Of a DNA stretch of 64,000 bases, positions 25,977 through 38,283 are shown piece by piece. The number at the start of each line of letters is the position of its first letter. Within the stretch, counting starts at the first letter, position 1. This DNA is from Urechis unicinctus (taxonomy: Eukaryota > Annelida > Polychaeta > Xenopneusta > Urechidae). The notes beneath the pieces were generated by a model. That model saw only the letters and a list, made by a program, of their open reading frames with translations. It did no database searches and had not been told where the DNA came from. Both the position numbers and the translations under genes were made by a program. The stretch is taken from positions 31,617,008-31,681,007 of the forward strand of contig CM067344.1 of NCBI GenBank assembly GCA_034190875.2. The letters run 5' to 3'.

Positions 25977-26958
25977 ATGAAGGTTTTTAGGCAGTATATT
26001 TTGGATGCCCAGTGGAAGGTCGAATATAACAGGTAAATAACTGAAATTTGTCAAAAGATGATTTTAAAGAGAAAACAAATACCATATTCGAAAATAGGAA
26101 AGGATGCGATTGAATAATACAGCCGGGTAAATTCTATCAGAATGAAGGGCATTATGCACGCCCAAGAAGACGACATTCAATTGTTTTTAAAGAAAGTGTA
26201 AATGTCAAATATCAGGCACACACTGAAAGGGATGGATCTTTATCAACGACAATTTGACCAAAACAAGGTGAGAACTAGCCTAGCGATGTCAAATGTCGAT
26301 AGAGTACAGAAATATCGAGAACACATGGACCAGAGAGGGATATCTACTGGTTAGACAACATCAGCCGAATAGTGACGCGAAAGGACGAAATGCAAATGGT
26401 CGATGAACGTAAATAGATCTATCTTCAGTATCTTGTACCTTTAACTTATATGAAGCAAACATGTAATTTTAACATTTCTACCCCACTTAGAGATTCATAC
26501 CAGGCAGAACTCAGCAAAATGTTTGATATACAGTGACACGGCCTACAATGTACACACCATACAATTCGTATGCGCTACCTAGCGCACATGATAACAGGGC
26601 ACTCGCTGTACACACGTATCCTGTATCGGGTCCCTGCTAATTAGTGCTCATAGGCAGCAGAATGAGAGCGGGACTGTCTGAAAGGAATTTTGTGTCTATT
26701 GATAGAAACACACGTCTGATCATCGGGTAATACATCTCACCCATGCTTATTGTTATTGGAGTAGACATTTAATAAAGTAGTCTGCACTTTGAAAGGCAAC
26801 ACCAAGCCAGACTCGTGTGTCTACGTGTCCCTCATCGAAGTTAACAGCATTTTTGAATGGGACTTAAGGACAAACCTCTCAGTGATACACGACAGAGCAT
26901 AGCTATTACTTTCAACGGGTGATGCATCCAACAAGTTGAAATAACATAAATCTTCCTC
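25977..26958 (+). pseudogene. Purine-rich coding-like remnant, unidentified
   Basis: From an ATG at 25977 one frame runs to 26352 (125 codons) with only three internal stops, all TAA (26034, 26115, 26199). The translation is rich in Lys, Arg, Gln and Glu and looks coiled-coil-like, for example MDLYQRQFDQNK. Coding-like reading continues in another frame from about 26471 to 26640 and again to about 26900. The segment 26859-26948 has a diverged copy at 2523-2613, which supports a repeated element. About nine stops would be expected in 125 random codons here, so the case is suggestive, not firm. Family not recognised; not functional as it stands. Confidence 0.4.
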
Positions 26959-28699
26959 ATGATTGATTAAAGCTCCAATTTCAGTAATAGCATTTCGTGT
27001 AAATGTGAATCATTTGCTGATTAACTTGTGCCAAACTGACTCAACCTTGCCCATTTTTCATTCGCTTCAAACCAGCAGGCTACACACACTTGGCAGTTAC
27101 TAGATATCGATAAAAGATTTTGGGTTGTTAAAATAACTGATACCTTCTATATAATCACATATGAGTTCCGCGGTATGATATGTTATTACGACTCAATTAT
27201 CTTATTGTTGTAGAAATGGTGTCATGTAAATTGTGCTTTAGTAGAACACGGTTGGTTCCTGATACAGGTGTAATATTTGAACCCAGGCACCTCAGATCTC
27301 TATGATGAACAAATGATCCAAGTATAGTGTATCAGCAGTAAGGCCTAGCGACATCACATGAAATCAGCGGAGCAAAACGGTGGCATAGTCGTAACCGGTA
27401 GACATGGTCTGTGTCAAATTGGAAGCAACGCGTCTTGCGCGTTTTGATCGGCTCTCCGAATGTGAATCCGAGTGGGGCAGATACGTACAGCACAGTTGCT
27501 TGGTAAGGTCAATTGCATACAAAGACAGAAAAAGCCACTGTAATGAAACACCAGTGTACAATCATTTCTTTTCCCAGCTAATCATAAGCGAACATATATG
27601 CATTTGAGGCGGTGGTTATGCAATTATATTGGTCTATTATTCCTGGAGCAATATGGAAAGGGTAAAATAGACAGCCGTTCGCGACCATGATTTTTTTCTG
27701 AAATTAATGCCATAAAACATTCCTCACGTCAGTGCTAATATAAAGTTAAATTGCCTTTGGAAATAGGCAGCAGACAGGGTTGTTTGATTCGAGTGAACAG
27801 TAGGAATTGCATAGCCAGCAACTAAGGGCATGATATCCTGAGAATTGCCTTAATGAACCTCTCTACTAACTGCCTATATTACACACCATCTAATGGCTGT
27901 CAATCGACAAATCCCATAGTTTGGTGTGGATCGCGCTATTACTGTTCGCATCATATGCTTGTTCATATGTGCCAGATAACATTGGGGATAATTTGAAGAA
28001 CATTGTCAAATAGACATCCCATTAATTGTGATCGCTATATTTAATCATAAAACAAATCCTGATACCTGAGTTTGGTGACTTACATCTAGGTGATTCCCAA
28101 TATGATCCTAGCAAAACAGTGGCCCTAATATTGTTGTCATTAGGTCGTCAAACTCAGCATGGTGCGCAGCGTATTGCTTTAAGTGCACCTGTTTACTACT
28201 TTTTAAATATTCTTTGGTATTAAGAAACATTTCTCGTTTTCAACATTGATGCATTAGGGATCATAGAAGACAAATTACAGCTGTTTGAAGGGATACAAGG
28301 AAGTTCGCCATGTAGGTGTATAAATGTGAGCATTTGGATTTCAATTTAAACAAGGTATACTGAAAATGTTCAGCATTCAGACTGATTCACCATGTAATCT
28401 GATTTACAACATGAATCACATTATTAAGATTACCGTGTGGTATAGATGAACTTTGAATATTACTTAGATATAACATGTTAATATGATGATTGATTTGTCA
28501 TCTTAAATGTTTATTGAAGACGAGCATTCGTAGGTCATGTAGCATAGAAAGGATTTCACATCAACACACTCCATGATAGTGTGCAATTACTTACCCGTGG
28601 TTCTACCATCATAAAAAGATGATTGGTGTCAGATGACCCTGAGCATTGTGTTCTCCCAATAATATTACAACGAACTCCGTGATTGTTTTGAAAGTGGAT
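26959..28699. other. AT-rich sequence without a supported gene
   Basis: Contains the possible SINE fragment at 27268-27305. Overlapping frames on opposite strands at 27364-27607 are in the chance range. Nothing else stands out. Confidence 0.5.
27268..27305 (-). repeat. Possible tRNA-derived SINE fragment
   Basis: On the minus strand reads GAGATCTGAGGTGCCTGGGT followed by TCAAAT, resembling the T arm and B box of a tRNA. The matching stem half is not present, so it is not a tRNA gene. Its partner is 4682-4715. Confidence 0.25.
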
Positions 28700-28840
28700 T
28701 AATTGATTTCAGAAATGAATGTAATAGAAATGTCTTGATGTAATAGTCATGGAAATAAGTCTGATTGTATGGCCTTGAATGTCCTCTTCGCAAATTAAAA
28801 GCATCATTGCTCTGTTCAAGGGGTAGATAACGGCATGCAC
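28700..28840 (+). repeat. Small dispersed repeat, copy 2 of 4
   Basis: Best partner is 63045-63165: CTGATTGTATGGCCTTGA / TTGATTGTATTGCCTTGA, then GCATCATTGCTCTGTTCAAG / CAATCATTGCCCTATTTAAG and GGGTAGATAACG / GGGTGGATAAAG, in the same order and orientation. Confidence 0.6.
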
Positions 28841-29513
28841 CAACGTTGCGGACAGTACGATAGAAAACATATATCTTGCCAACTGATAGTGTTTTACAGG
28901 TCGTATAATACAATACCCTCCGTTCAAAACAAGATTTATTTCTCCCGACCAAATATAAAATGTCTTACTTACGGTATCATTTCAAAACTCACATCATATT
29001 GAGAGCAATCAATATGGCTCGATACAGACCTAGTTTGTGAATGCATTGCTATACAAACTGGAAATGTGCCGTTTCGATTTGCTTCAGAGCCAAATTAAAG
29101 CTGGGACAAATTCAAAGACAAAGACAAATTTAATATTTTTTCGTTGTGTTAGCACTTCTGAATCAATACTAATATTTGATGCAACTGCATATAACTGTTA
29201 ATATGGTTATGACTTATTGCAATCATAACATTACTAAGGTAGCATCATTAGACGCTAGGAAGGCTACTTTGTAATTTCACTGAGGTTGATGTATAACCTT
29301 ATTCGACCTGTATTGAATCATATGAGAGAGGCTTCCCGCTACGCTGTAATGATAATGATAACCGTCCTTTATTAGGCATTCTGTAATGAGAAAATGTCAA
29401 AGCCATCATCGCGAGACGCTCAGACGACTAACCGTATTAAGAATATGAGAGAGGTTTAGACAAAGTAACATATAAAAGTAAGCGCAGCAAACGTCCATCG
29501 GTATTGACAAAAG

Positions 29514-29515
<2 letters not shown>
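28841..29515. other. No recognisable feature
   Basis: AT-rich. A TAACCGTCCTTTATT block near 29360 also occurs near 25269 inside the ~1-kb repeat copy 2, so a small further fragment of that family may be present. Confidence 0.4.
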
Positions 29516-29580
<65 letters not shown>

Positions 29581-29940
29581 TATATATATATATATATATA
29601 TATAGATAGATATATATATATATATATATAGAATATATATGTATATATATATCTTATATATATATATTTATATATGTATGTATTTATATATATATTGATA
29701 TCTCTATACTTTTTCTACTCTATATATATATATAGAGATATATCTCTCTCTATCGCTTCCTATACTTTATATATATATATATCTATATATATCTCTATAT
29801 ATATATATCTCTATCTATATATATATATATCTATATATGCACATATATATGTACATACATATATGGATATATATGTATACATATATACATATGTATTTAT
29901 ATATATATGTACACATTAATATATATAAATATCTATATAT
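29516..29940. repeat. Compound (TA)n / (GATA)-interrupted microsatellite
   Basis: More than 60 bases of uninterrupted TA, then TA blocks broken by TAGA, TATC and CTCTCT interruptions, ending in TATACA/TATGTA-type units. Frames over it are Tyr-Ile artefacts. Confidence 0.95.
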
Positions 29941-29950
29941 TTGTAAGTTG

Positions 29951-30085
29951 GTTTTCCAATATCGCCTATTTTTTATAATCAGCATTAAAGGTAAAGTGAA
30001 GTCGTGTAAGCCAATAAGACTGCAGCGAATGGAGGATACTTCTACCTGCCCTTATCAGTATGATCGAGCTCCAGCCGGATTACAC
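29951..30085 (+). repeat. Direct repeat unit A (638-base step)
   Basis: Shares with 30588-30722, in order: TTTTCCAATATCGCCT / TTTTTCAACATCGCCT, AAGTCGTGTAAGCCAATAAG / CAGTCGTGTAAGTCAATAGG, CTTATCAGTATGATCGAGCT / CTTATCAATGTGATCAAGCT. The 102-codon frame covering it starts in the TA tract and is not open in unit B. Confidence 0.7.
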
Positions 30086-30587
30086 CATATGGGAAAGATG
30101 GTTTCAGTGCAGAACCTTCACCCTCGCAATGTTTTGTTTTTGTGATCAGAGATGAACGCAACATACCATATATTGAACGAGGCCTTGCATAGCCATGCAA
30201 ATGAAGGCTAATGAGAGAATGTTGGCGTAGGCGCGTGGCCGGCTAACAATCAGCATAGTTAACGCAGTGCAGGACAGATTGTATGCAATGCTATAACTAA
30301 TTGCTACATAATTCATGATCACTGCCAGTAGCAATACCATTAATTCGCCATCCGAGATGGGGATTAGCGCTTACTGACCTTGTGCATTTTGTTCTTGATA
30401 AAGGATCAGAAGATATGAAGCTGTTGGAACAGTGAATAGTTGAGCGAAATAATGAAAGGCTTGGACGAACATAGGCTGAAAGGATGTTGTCACAAGAATA
30501 TTCTGTATGATTGCAAGGCCTTGCAATTTGGCAAAATAGAAAACGCCAGAGGCACCCGAAGTGATGCTCTGAGGGTTATATAAGTAC
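30086..30587. other. Spacer between direct repeats
   Basis: About 500 bases of moderate GC with no supported gene. It may be part of a larger duplicated unit, but I could not align it to other parts of the window. Confidence 0.4.
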
Positions 30588-30722
30588 GTTTTTCAACATC
30601 GCCTTTGTTTGATGATGAACATATAATAACATGTCCAGTCGTGTAAGTCAATAGGACTGCAACTGAAGAAGTTATCATTCCAAACACGCTTATCAATGTG
30701 ATCAAGCTCCAACCGCTGGTTG
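30588..30722 (+). repeat. Direct repeat unit B (638-base step)
   Basis: Partner of 29951-30085, roughly 70% alike by eye, same orientation. Unit A directly abuts the microsatellite, so the duplication may have involved sequence next to the TA tract. Confidence 0.7.
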
Positions 30723-33639
30723 AGTAATGTCTTCATACTGCATTGGACAAATATTATGTACGAAGTGCTCAGCCGCCGCGTTATACGCCAGATGCAATGC
30801 ACATATGCATACTCATAACAGTGCTTTCTCATGCCAAGTTATTGCTCACTCAAATGTCATTATATTCCTCGGCGAACATAATCATCAGGTAATTAGAAAT
30901 AACATTTGTAGACCACTCCTTTTTTGCAAAGAGGCATATTACATAATGCATATATCAGCCTCAAGAGGTGGGTTAAAAAATATGCGACACCCATCAGTAA
31001 CCTGACATTACCTTTTGTCATTCGAAAGCAGAGGACTAATTCATATGTGTTGTGTTAGCCTCAAAACCGGCGATTAGTTTAAATTATTCGCAATCGTCGA
31101 AGGGAAAAATATCCTTATTATTCAATGGATACCAGGCTATTTCATATTTGATTTACGTATAAAAGGGATAACATCCTGTAGTTGAAACTCACCATGTCAT
31201 TAAGCGTTGATTTTCCCTTTGTGACACTTCCAAGTGACTTATTATTATTTTCGTATAACACCGGTAGATATGAATCAGAAAAGAATCATTAGAATAAGAA
31301 AGGGACGACTCCCCATCAAGCTAATTGTATTTCCGCCTTCTGACTTTACGTTGTACTCATATGACCCTTAATTCTCCATCGCAATAAAATAGTTATGACC
31401 AAGTACTTCTGATGACTTCTACAGAGGTATTAAATAAGTTGTTTTAATGAGCCAGAAGAGAAGTTTTCCCCACAAATTACCAGACAAAATCTGCTTCAAG
31501 GACCAGCGGGAGCTACAAAATTTGCTTTATTTTTGGTGTTGCCTGTGGCATGTTTCCGCATGGTAGAGCTTGCAAAATTCGTAGTGTACGCTAAGCATGC
31601 TCTTAACTCTTCAAATACGGCAAGACCAAAATGACATATTATTGCCAAGAGACTGTGTGAATTAGCCAGTAGCAAATTGGTATGGGAAGTCGAAATGCGA
31701 GAGGGAATTGGGTTCCGGTATATTTGGCTCAACCTAGGTAGCGCATATTAACACTGGCGTATAGTGACTTGTTCTATAGAAGCAAAATGCGATTTGGTAA
31801 GAACTAAGTAGGCAGATGCAATGTATCTTCATGCAAACACTGTTCTGTTACCTATTAAACATTTATTAACTTTTTGTAACGACGAAATATATGCAGGTAA
31901 AATACTGAACTAATGAGAGGGATTAAACGTGATTTACGTTCTCTTGACTATCCGATTATCCATTATATGACGATATCGTTCTATGGTAGGGCCAAATATC
32001 CGAATGTTCCGTAGCTCTTGAAGATACAGGTGTTTACCTCGGCTTAGCATTAAAGTTGTGTAGGGTATGGTGAGTTTGAGTTAAGTCTAAAACCAAATTG
32101 ATGGTTTATGTGTACCTCCGTCAATATGTCTCTATTGTTGATTACAACAAAGCTCTATAGCGTGATATAGCGAACTGGTAATATGAAAGACTTCAGTCGG
32201 TGTACCATATGCTGTATCCTGTAACTACGAACAATGTGCAAATGATCGGTAAACTGACAATACAGGTGGAGCACGAGCCACATGATTAGTGTAGCTTATG
32301 CGGTAGATTTTACAAACGTAATCCCACAGAACACGTACACAGTCACACACACACACTAAAATAAACACAAACAATAATCATTTCATCAGTGGTAAATTTT
32401 CCGCCTGATGTTGTGTTACATGAAATGAGCAGCACTGTGATAATTTCGCCTAAGTAATAGGATCACGAACCTATGCAGAGCCATTTACATTTCAAATTAC
32501 TCAGCAAAGCAATACTGTGACTGGTATTCATTGCATCAGCTAGTATAATTTTGAACTGAAATGAAAGTGGCTTTTCTGACAAATGAGATCTTGTTAGCAT
32601 GCGTAGATTACCAACTGGATATTTATTTGCTTGACTATATAGCTGATTTGATTATCAATTCAACCTATGAATGTTAATAAAGAAAATTGAAACGCTGATA
32701 AGGGCAACACTAATTTATTGATCATAATATATATCCAGGCATTCGGATTAGAGCTATATACTTAACATAACTACGTTACAGCTATGTGTTGTATCTAAAC
32801 ATAACAATTCGTACAATTTCTGCTTCTGACCTGTTATGTATGAGATATCGTATCATAATATAATGAATACGATACGTCAGATAAGCACATTCGTGAATGA
32901 TGACGTGAATTAAAGTCATTATAAATATTGCTTAACAGCAAGTTTACTGCCAGTAGAGTTTGAGACTTCAAAGTGACGAAATGGATACTTGTGTAGCATG
33001 TGGCGATAGTCATAAAGCAGCTCAGACCCAACAACATATATCTAAGTCACACGCTAAAGGTACACAAGAAACCCTTAGCTGTACATTTGCAACTGAAAAT
33101 TTAGAAAAACAGCATACAGCAGATCAGATGAATGTTGACCATTACACAATAATACGCACATTTGCGATGTTATTTGCAATGTTTCGTACCAGGCACATAT
33201 GCGCTGTTGCAGGTAGATGCAAATTAATGCAATTATTGTAACACACATATTTATACATTCATCTATGCAGATCTCTTTTATTCGTGTTTGTAGTGCAAGA
33301 AACTAAGTTTAAGTATGGTTGTTACATTAGTAGAAGATGACACGGTGACGTTAGTTATAACTAGCAAACTTGCGTTGGGGCGTGAAGGCGTTGATAAAAA
33401 GTACATTGACAGCATCTGATATAATGCATTTAGTTCTCAGTCAAAACATTATATCTGGTTCAAGCTTCACTTACATACATCTATATATTGAGGATGTTCT
33501 GCTGTAGCAAAAATTTCAGCCTGTCGAGAATCAGCATATATTGGTTAACACTTTATAACAAAGCTTCTGCAAAAACGAGTGTTTGAAAGCCTGTCGATTT
33601 ATTTAAGGGTGTAGTTGCTTAGCCCTTCAAAACACATTT
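30723..33639. other. AT-rich sequence without a supported gene
   Basis: Frames at 30727-31005, 31496-31732 (-) and 32960-33241 are of chance length. A seven-unit (CA)n run lies near 32344-32356. Confidence 0.5.
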
Positions 33640-33898
33640 GGATAAATCACTAATCTCATTTGATTTTTAGAGCTTCCATGTCGTTTCCGTTTTTGCCAAG
33701 AACTACAAATTTATGAGGCACAGGAAGTCGCAATGAATTCAGTCATAGCATAGTACAACGCACAATCGACAGGTAGTGATATATAATAAGATATTACATA
33801 CGAAACGTTGCATCATTTAATCGGTGCGTGGTATCCATCCAAGCATGCGACATACGTAATGACGATGGGATATACACTGGCATGTTGAATGAATGACT
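33640..33898 (+). repeat. Interspersed repeat, copy 2 (partner 19231-19470)
   Basis: Same block order as copy 1 with slightly longer spacers, same orientation, 14.4 kb apart. Class unknown; no terminal repeats or tails were seen. Confidence 0.6.
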
Positions 33899-36004
33899 TC
33901 TTAATAAGTTATTCTATATCTACTTCATACAAACACACGCCACGTGTGAGATGCAAAATGAAGTTATGATATGTCTCATGAGATTATCTTTCAAAAACGG
34001 CTATCCATTTTTCCTGGAAAGCTAATAACCCAGGATGCATTAACTAGAGGTTAACACCGAGAGCTGAACCTTTTGGCGTATTGCAATAATGGTAATCATG
34101 CTTGAAAGGCTGCTGTTTACAGAAGAAAATATGGATTGAGATGACAACGCTGGTTGACTACATTTGTCATTTTTGAGCAATATCGGGGTCATTTCACCAC
34201 CCTTTCATCATACTGTTTGTATCCATACATGTTGTCAATATGAAGAATGAATAATGAGGATGGCTTTATACTATTGGAACATGGATTTGTACTGCCGGAA
34301 TTCTATTTGATCAAAGGTTCAATGACAACATTGCGATTTCGGTTACCATTCATCCGTCCTTAATCGAGTTATCCTATTTGTTATGTAGTACTGCAGTATA
34401 ACAATTAAATGTGCGCTGGTCATTCTTATTGACTCGTCATTGATGCCATGCTTTCCATCATTAGCTGTCACAGTGTCGTCATAAATTAACGGCGTTTAGC
34501 GGCCGAAATGATTACACCAACGTTATTGACTAAAAGCTATCGCCATTTCTTATTGCTGGAAATAGGTAAGTTATGTTCAGAACGATAGATGTCTACAACC
34601 GGTTGGTCAATGACGATCAATCATATGTAGTTGGCACGGAGATGGTACTCTATGCAGGTCTAAGTTTGCAATTGTAATCATAAACGTGGTCGAGCAGTCA
34701 CTTCTTACCTTGTGTCGATGTTTCACTGAAACTTGCCCTGCTGATTGTGTACCATGTAAGAGAACAATCCATATTAACCGAGTTCAATTTCTCCATTGTA
34801 TATTTACATTTATACATTGGCGTTATTTGCCATTTTCAGGGAATCGATTATTAGTTAGTGTTTATTGATGGACCAAACCAATCTTATTGAATCGACTGAT
34901 GGCTCAAGGTAATTCGTAAAGCTCTATGTATCACATCTTTTGAGGGGATTATACCCTCATTCATATCATAAATATGATCTAGATAGCTATGCTTAGGAAG
35001 ACAAATATTATAGAAAGGCTGATTTCATTGCATTATCAACTTTTCAGGTATATGCACGTAATCATTACGATATGCACTATATACACCATACTCATACCAC
35101 CCAAAAGTGAGTCACAATATTGAGTACATAATGTTCCAGTCAAAAGTGTTACACCCAGTTTATGATATTAAACATTTGTCTTTCTATCACTTTGCATAGT
35201 TTGTACCATCAGTACGAATAACTTCCTACAAGCTCACGAATAGTACAAAATGGCAACACCTCCTTTTTGGAGGGAAAACGAAATAGTTACGTGATAGATG
35301 AAAATGTAAGGTATGCATGAAAAGAAGTTCAATATATTGATGTTAGATGTTACCGTGTCATATATATTTAGTAAGTGATGAATTAGGTTGGCAGAAATGT
35401 CGGGGCCTAACAGGCCAAACAAAACAAAGTATGTATAAGCTCACCCTTACCCAAAGAAGCCTCCCTAAGAAATGGAACAACAAAATGTTTAATTGAGACT
35501 TAGCTAACGCAGTTATTAAGGTAGCCACAAGGCTGAAAATAGTAAGGCGACCAATAGGAACAATACACAACCCAGCTAGCCACCAGACTATTGGTGGATT
35601 GATGCAATTATTATTGTACATCAATCACTAACTTAGCTTACCACTAGACTACAGCTAAATCAGAAGAGTTTTATAATTTCCACCCAACGTAGTTTACCAG
35701 GAGGCTGCTTATGCAATGCAATGTAGCCTAACTACCAGGGTACAACGACATGTGTGTTTTCCAGTTCACATACCCTAGTGGTTTGATTACAGCATGAGGT
35801 AATGTATTCAGCCAGCTTAGTTATGGATTTGTAATATTGCAAAAGGAGAGATTTAACATTTGAAGTGGACACCAACAACAAACAGCCATCCCACGCAACA
35901 CGTTTGGTGTTTATGTTTATAACGCTTAGAAGAAAAAAATTGCTCTAACTGCATATCGAAAAGTAATCATTAAAAGCCAGTCATCTAGCCGCTTGACACC
36001 AGGA
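33899..36004. other. AT-rich sequence without a supported gene
   Basis: Minus-strand frames at 35234-35624 and a 60-codon plus frame at 34686-34868 are not distinguishable from chance. No repeat partner noticed. Confidence 0.5.
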
Positions 36005-36816
36005 TCAAGAACCGGAGAGCTACTGTCAGTAGTCGCCGAGCTGATACCCTTATGTTTGGGTCTATGCAGGATTGTTCAAGGGTTATAAAAACTATCAGCT
36101 CAAACATACATTTTGGTAAGTGAGGACATATCCCAAAATCTCGAAACTGAGAAATGATGGAACGAGTTATTCAATGATTTCATGCAGCGATGAATGCAAA
36201 TAACTACATATCCAATTCGGCCAACAACCCAGGTAACCAGAGGCGTCAGTGAAAAGGTTTTATATTTTGATAATCGGACCAGCAAATCGGGAGAAATCGA
36301 AGCCCCCACAAAAAAAAACTTATCACTAAAACGACCCGCGAGTAGATGCCCTTACAAGTAAAAGTAAGAACACATTGTTGTCCTCTTATGCATATTTTAT
36401 AGCAACGGAAGCTAACTCAATTCCGATTGAACATGTCGATGAATGAATTAAAATCTTGGGTGTTTGACAAGAGGTTTGACTGCCTGCAAACATGAAATCG
36501 ACAAAAAGATGACTCACATATCAGCCACTTGCAATTTGTTTATTGATATTCACTGCAGTGCTGAGCTTAATGCTTCCTCAATAGAGAGATCTAGTCGGGA
36601 GGCGCATGAGTTCGCTCTTTTTCATGTGAAGTAGTATAGTAAACATCACGTATAGAACATAAACGAAACAAAAATAAGCGGCATACGTCTTATATAATTT
36701 TATAGCATTGGATTAAATGGATTAAAACCCGTTTTAGTATTCTTAAAATATTATCCTTGAATGACAGAGCGCAGAATAAGGCATGCTATTAACCTGTTAT
36801 ATTTTGCATATTATAA
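36005..36816 (+). other. Weakly coding-like stretch
   Basis: One frame from about 36005 to 36358 has only three stops, and short open stretches follow near 36420-36530. It lies directly upstream of the stronger coding-like frame at 36817-37347. The evidence is reading length and composition only, and no domain is recognisable. Confidence 0.2.
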
Positions 36817-37347
36817 CCAAAAGGTAGATCTGATAACATCAGTACTGGCACTAAGGATGATCTACGTGCTCAAGTTAACGTCAACTTCTCCATATACATG
36901 AATGATATCCAAGTCTATCGCGCTAGATTTGGACATTATGGATATTATGAGATTTTGGGAAGCTTGTTAAGATACTCGGCCATACGCGGGAAGTAGTTAA
37001 CAGGGAATGCCAAGGTCGTTGTAAAATCTCCCACAACTTCAAGCAAGGCGTTAGTCTTATCCAGTATCCGTTGTATCTGCTTAATTTATATTAGATTACC
37101 ACACAACACGAGATCAGTCGTTTTATACGGTCATTGGCATAACCTATCAGGCAATGGTCAGATAACCTGTCGTGTAACGGCTAATGTACAAATACTCTAA
37201 CAGAGATCAAAAAGTCTGACGACCAGGTTATGGGAAGTCTTGCTGCCATTTACCGGATCGTTGATTACAGCTAACTGGTGTGGCAAACCTTTTAAAATAT
37301 TTGCTTCGTTCAACGTTAGAGATGCTTATATACATGTTGATATATAG
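36817..37347 (+). pseudogene. Coding-like remnant upstream of the transposon-like element
   Basis: One frame stays open for about 176 codons with two internal stops (TAG at 36994 and TAA at 37198) before the TAG at 37345. Around ten stops would be expected by chance at this composition. The translation is protein-like, for example NVNFSIYMNDIQVYRARFG near 36880, with many aromatic residues and alternating beta-type patterning. It ends about 110 bases before the inverted-repeat element. It could be the 3' part of a decayed gene of the same mobile element or an unrelated relic. The family is not recognised. Confidence 0.35.
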
Positions 37348-37454
37348 TTTCCTGGGTAAATACGAGCAGCGGGATATGAGAATAAGTTACTAAGTTAATC
37401 AAGGTCATGTCCTTTGCTCGACATATAACGAAGCAACTGCCTCCCGCAGTATTG

Positions 37455-38283
37455 AGCTATAGCAGCGCTAATGCTCACTTCTTCGAACACGCTTCGCCAT
37501 ACAACATGCAGGCTAAATGTATAGCTTCGCCAATACCAGCGTAATCCCCTTCCGCTGAATGAATTTAAGGTTGTCTATGGTTCGGTTGCTTATTAGCTCA
37601 GTGATGCTGACAAGCCATACCTATACCGGAGTGAAGATAGACCCAATTAAACAAAAACAATTCTTTTCAATTTTGTTTTGTCACGTAAATAATGGCAATT
37701 AGTTTTAATGTCGAATAAAAGGCATATAAACAGCTAAAATAGCAAGTACTCTACTTAATAAATGTCTTCTTGATACATTACCCGGTCTGAGGTACCACTG
37801 TGTTCGCCTCTAACAGCGTCCGCGCAGTTTACGATCCTCGATCTTTCATGTCCACAGTGTGAATGGTAGTTTTAGATTGTCAATAAATGTCGGAAGCAAG
37901 TGAACTGGCCTGGAGCATTTTTGGCATATCAGTGGGATGTGAAGGTCTTGAGCGAATAGTTTATAAACACGCGGAGTTGCGTGACGATTATGCAATTACA
38001 CGTAGGACACCCCTGACATTCGGCGACGATACCATGAAATCAACAAAAGCACATAGGACTAATGATCCAACGTCTCGGGGCTCGGTGGCTGTTAAAGATA
38101 TTTAGTCATCTGATTGGTCGAGACGTCTACAGCTCCAAATTAAACAGAGAATTCCACGTGGTTTTAAGAGACGTTATAACAAAACGCTATGACAATAACG
38201 CTTCGGCTAACTGGTGGCGTCTTCACATTTTTCTCGGGTGGAAATCTTGAGTGAGCTCTCTAAGCGTAGCTATAAACTCTTTG
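37455..38283 (+). mobile_element. Short DNA-transposon-like element, copy 2, with terminal inverted repeats
   Basis: Right end reads GAGTGAGCTCTCTAAGCGTA then GCTATAAACTCTTTG, an inverted match to the ends of copy 1; the 12-mer TAAGCGTAGCTA at 38261 is identical to 13799-13810. The left end (AGCTATAGCAGCGCTAATGC then TCACTTC) is more decayed. The interior is colinear with copy 1 in reverse orientation, including AATCAACAAAAGC near 38039 and CAGAGAATTC near 38148. Copy 2 is about 140 bases longer. Frames at 37887-38105 and 38062-38250 overlap in different phases and correspond to one broken frame in copy 1, so both copies are dead. No target-site duplication was recognised. Confidence 0.65.

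Noticed and set aside
27268..27305. tRNA gene
   Set aside because: Only a B-box-like stretch is present; the T stem does not pair and no acceptor stem is found.
32960..33241. CxxC followed by H-x4-H, zinc-finger-like
   Set aside because: Spacing is one residue short of a C2H2 finger and the core hydrophobic positions are missing; single instance of chance length.
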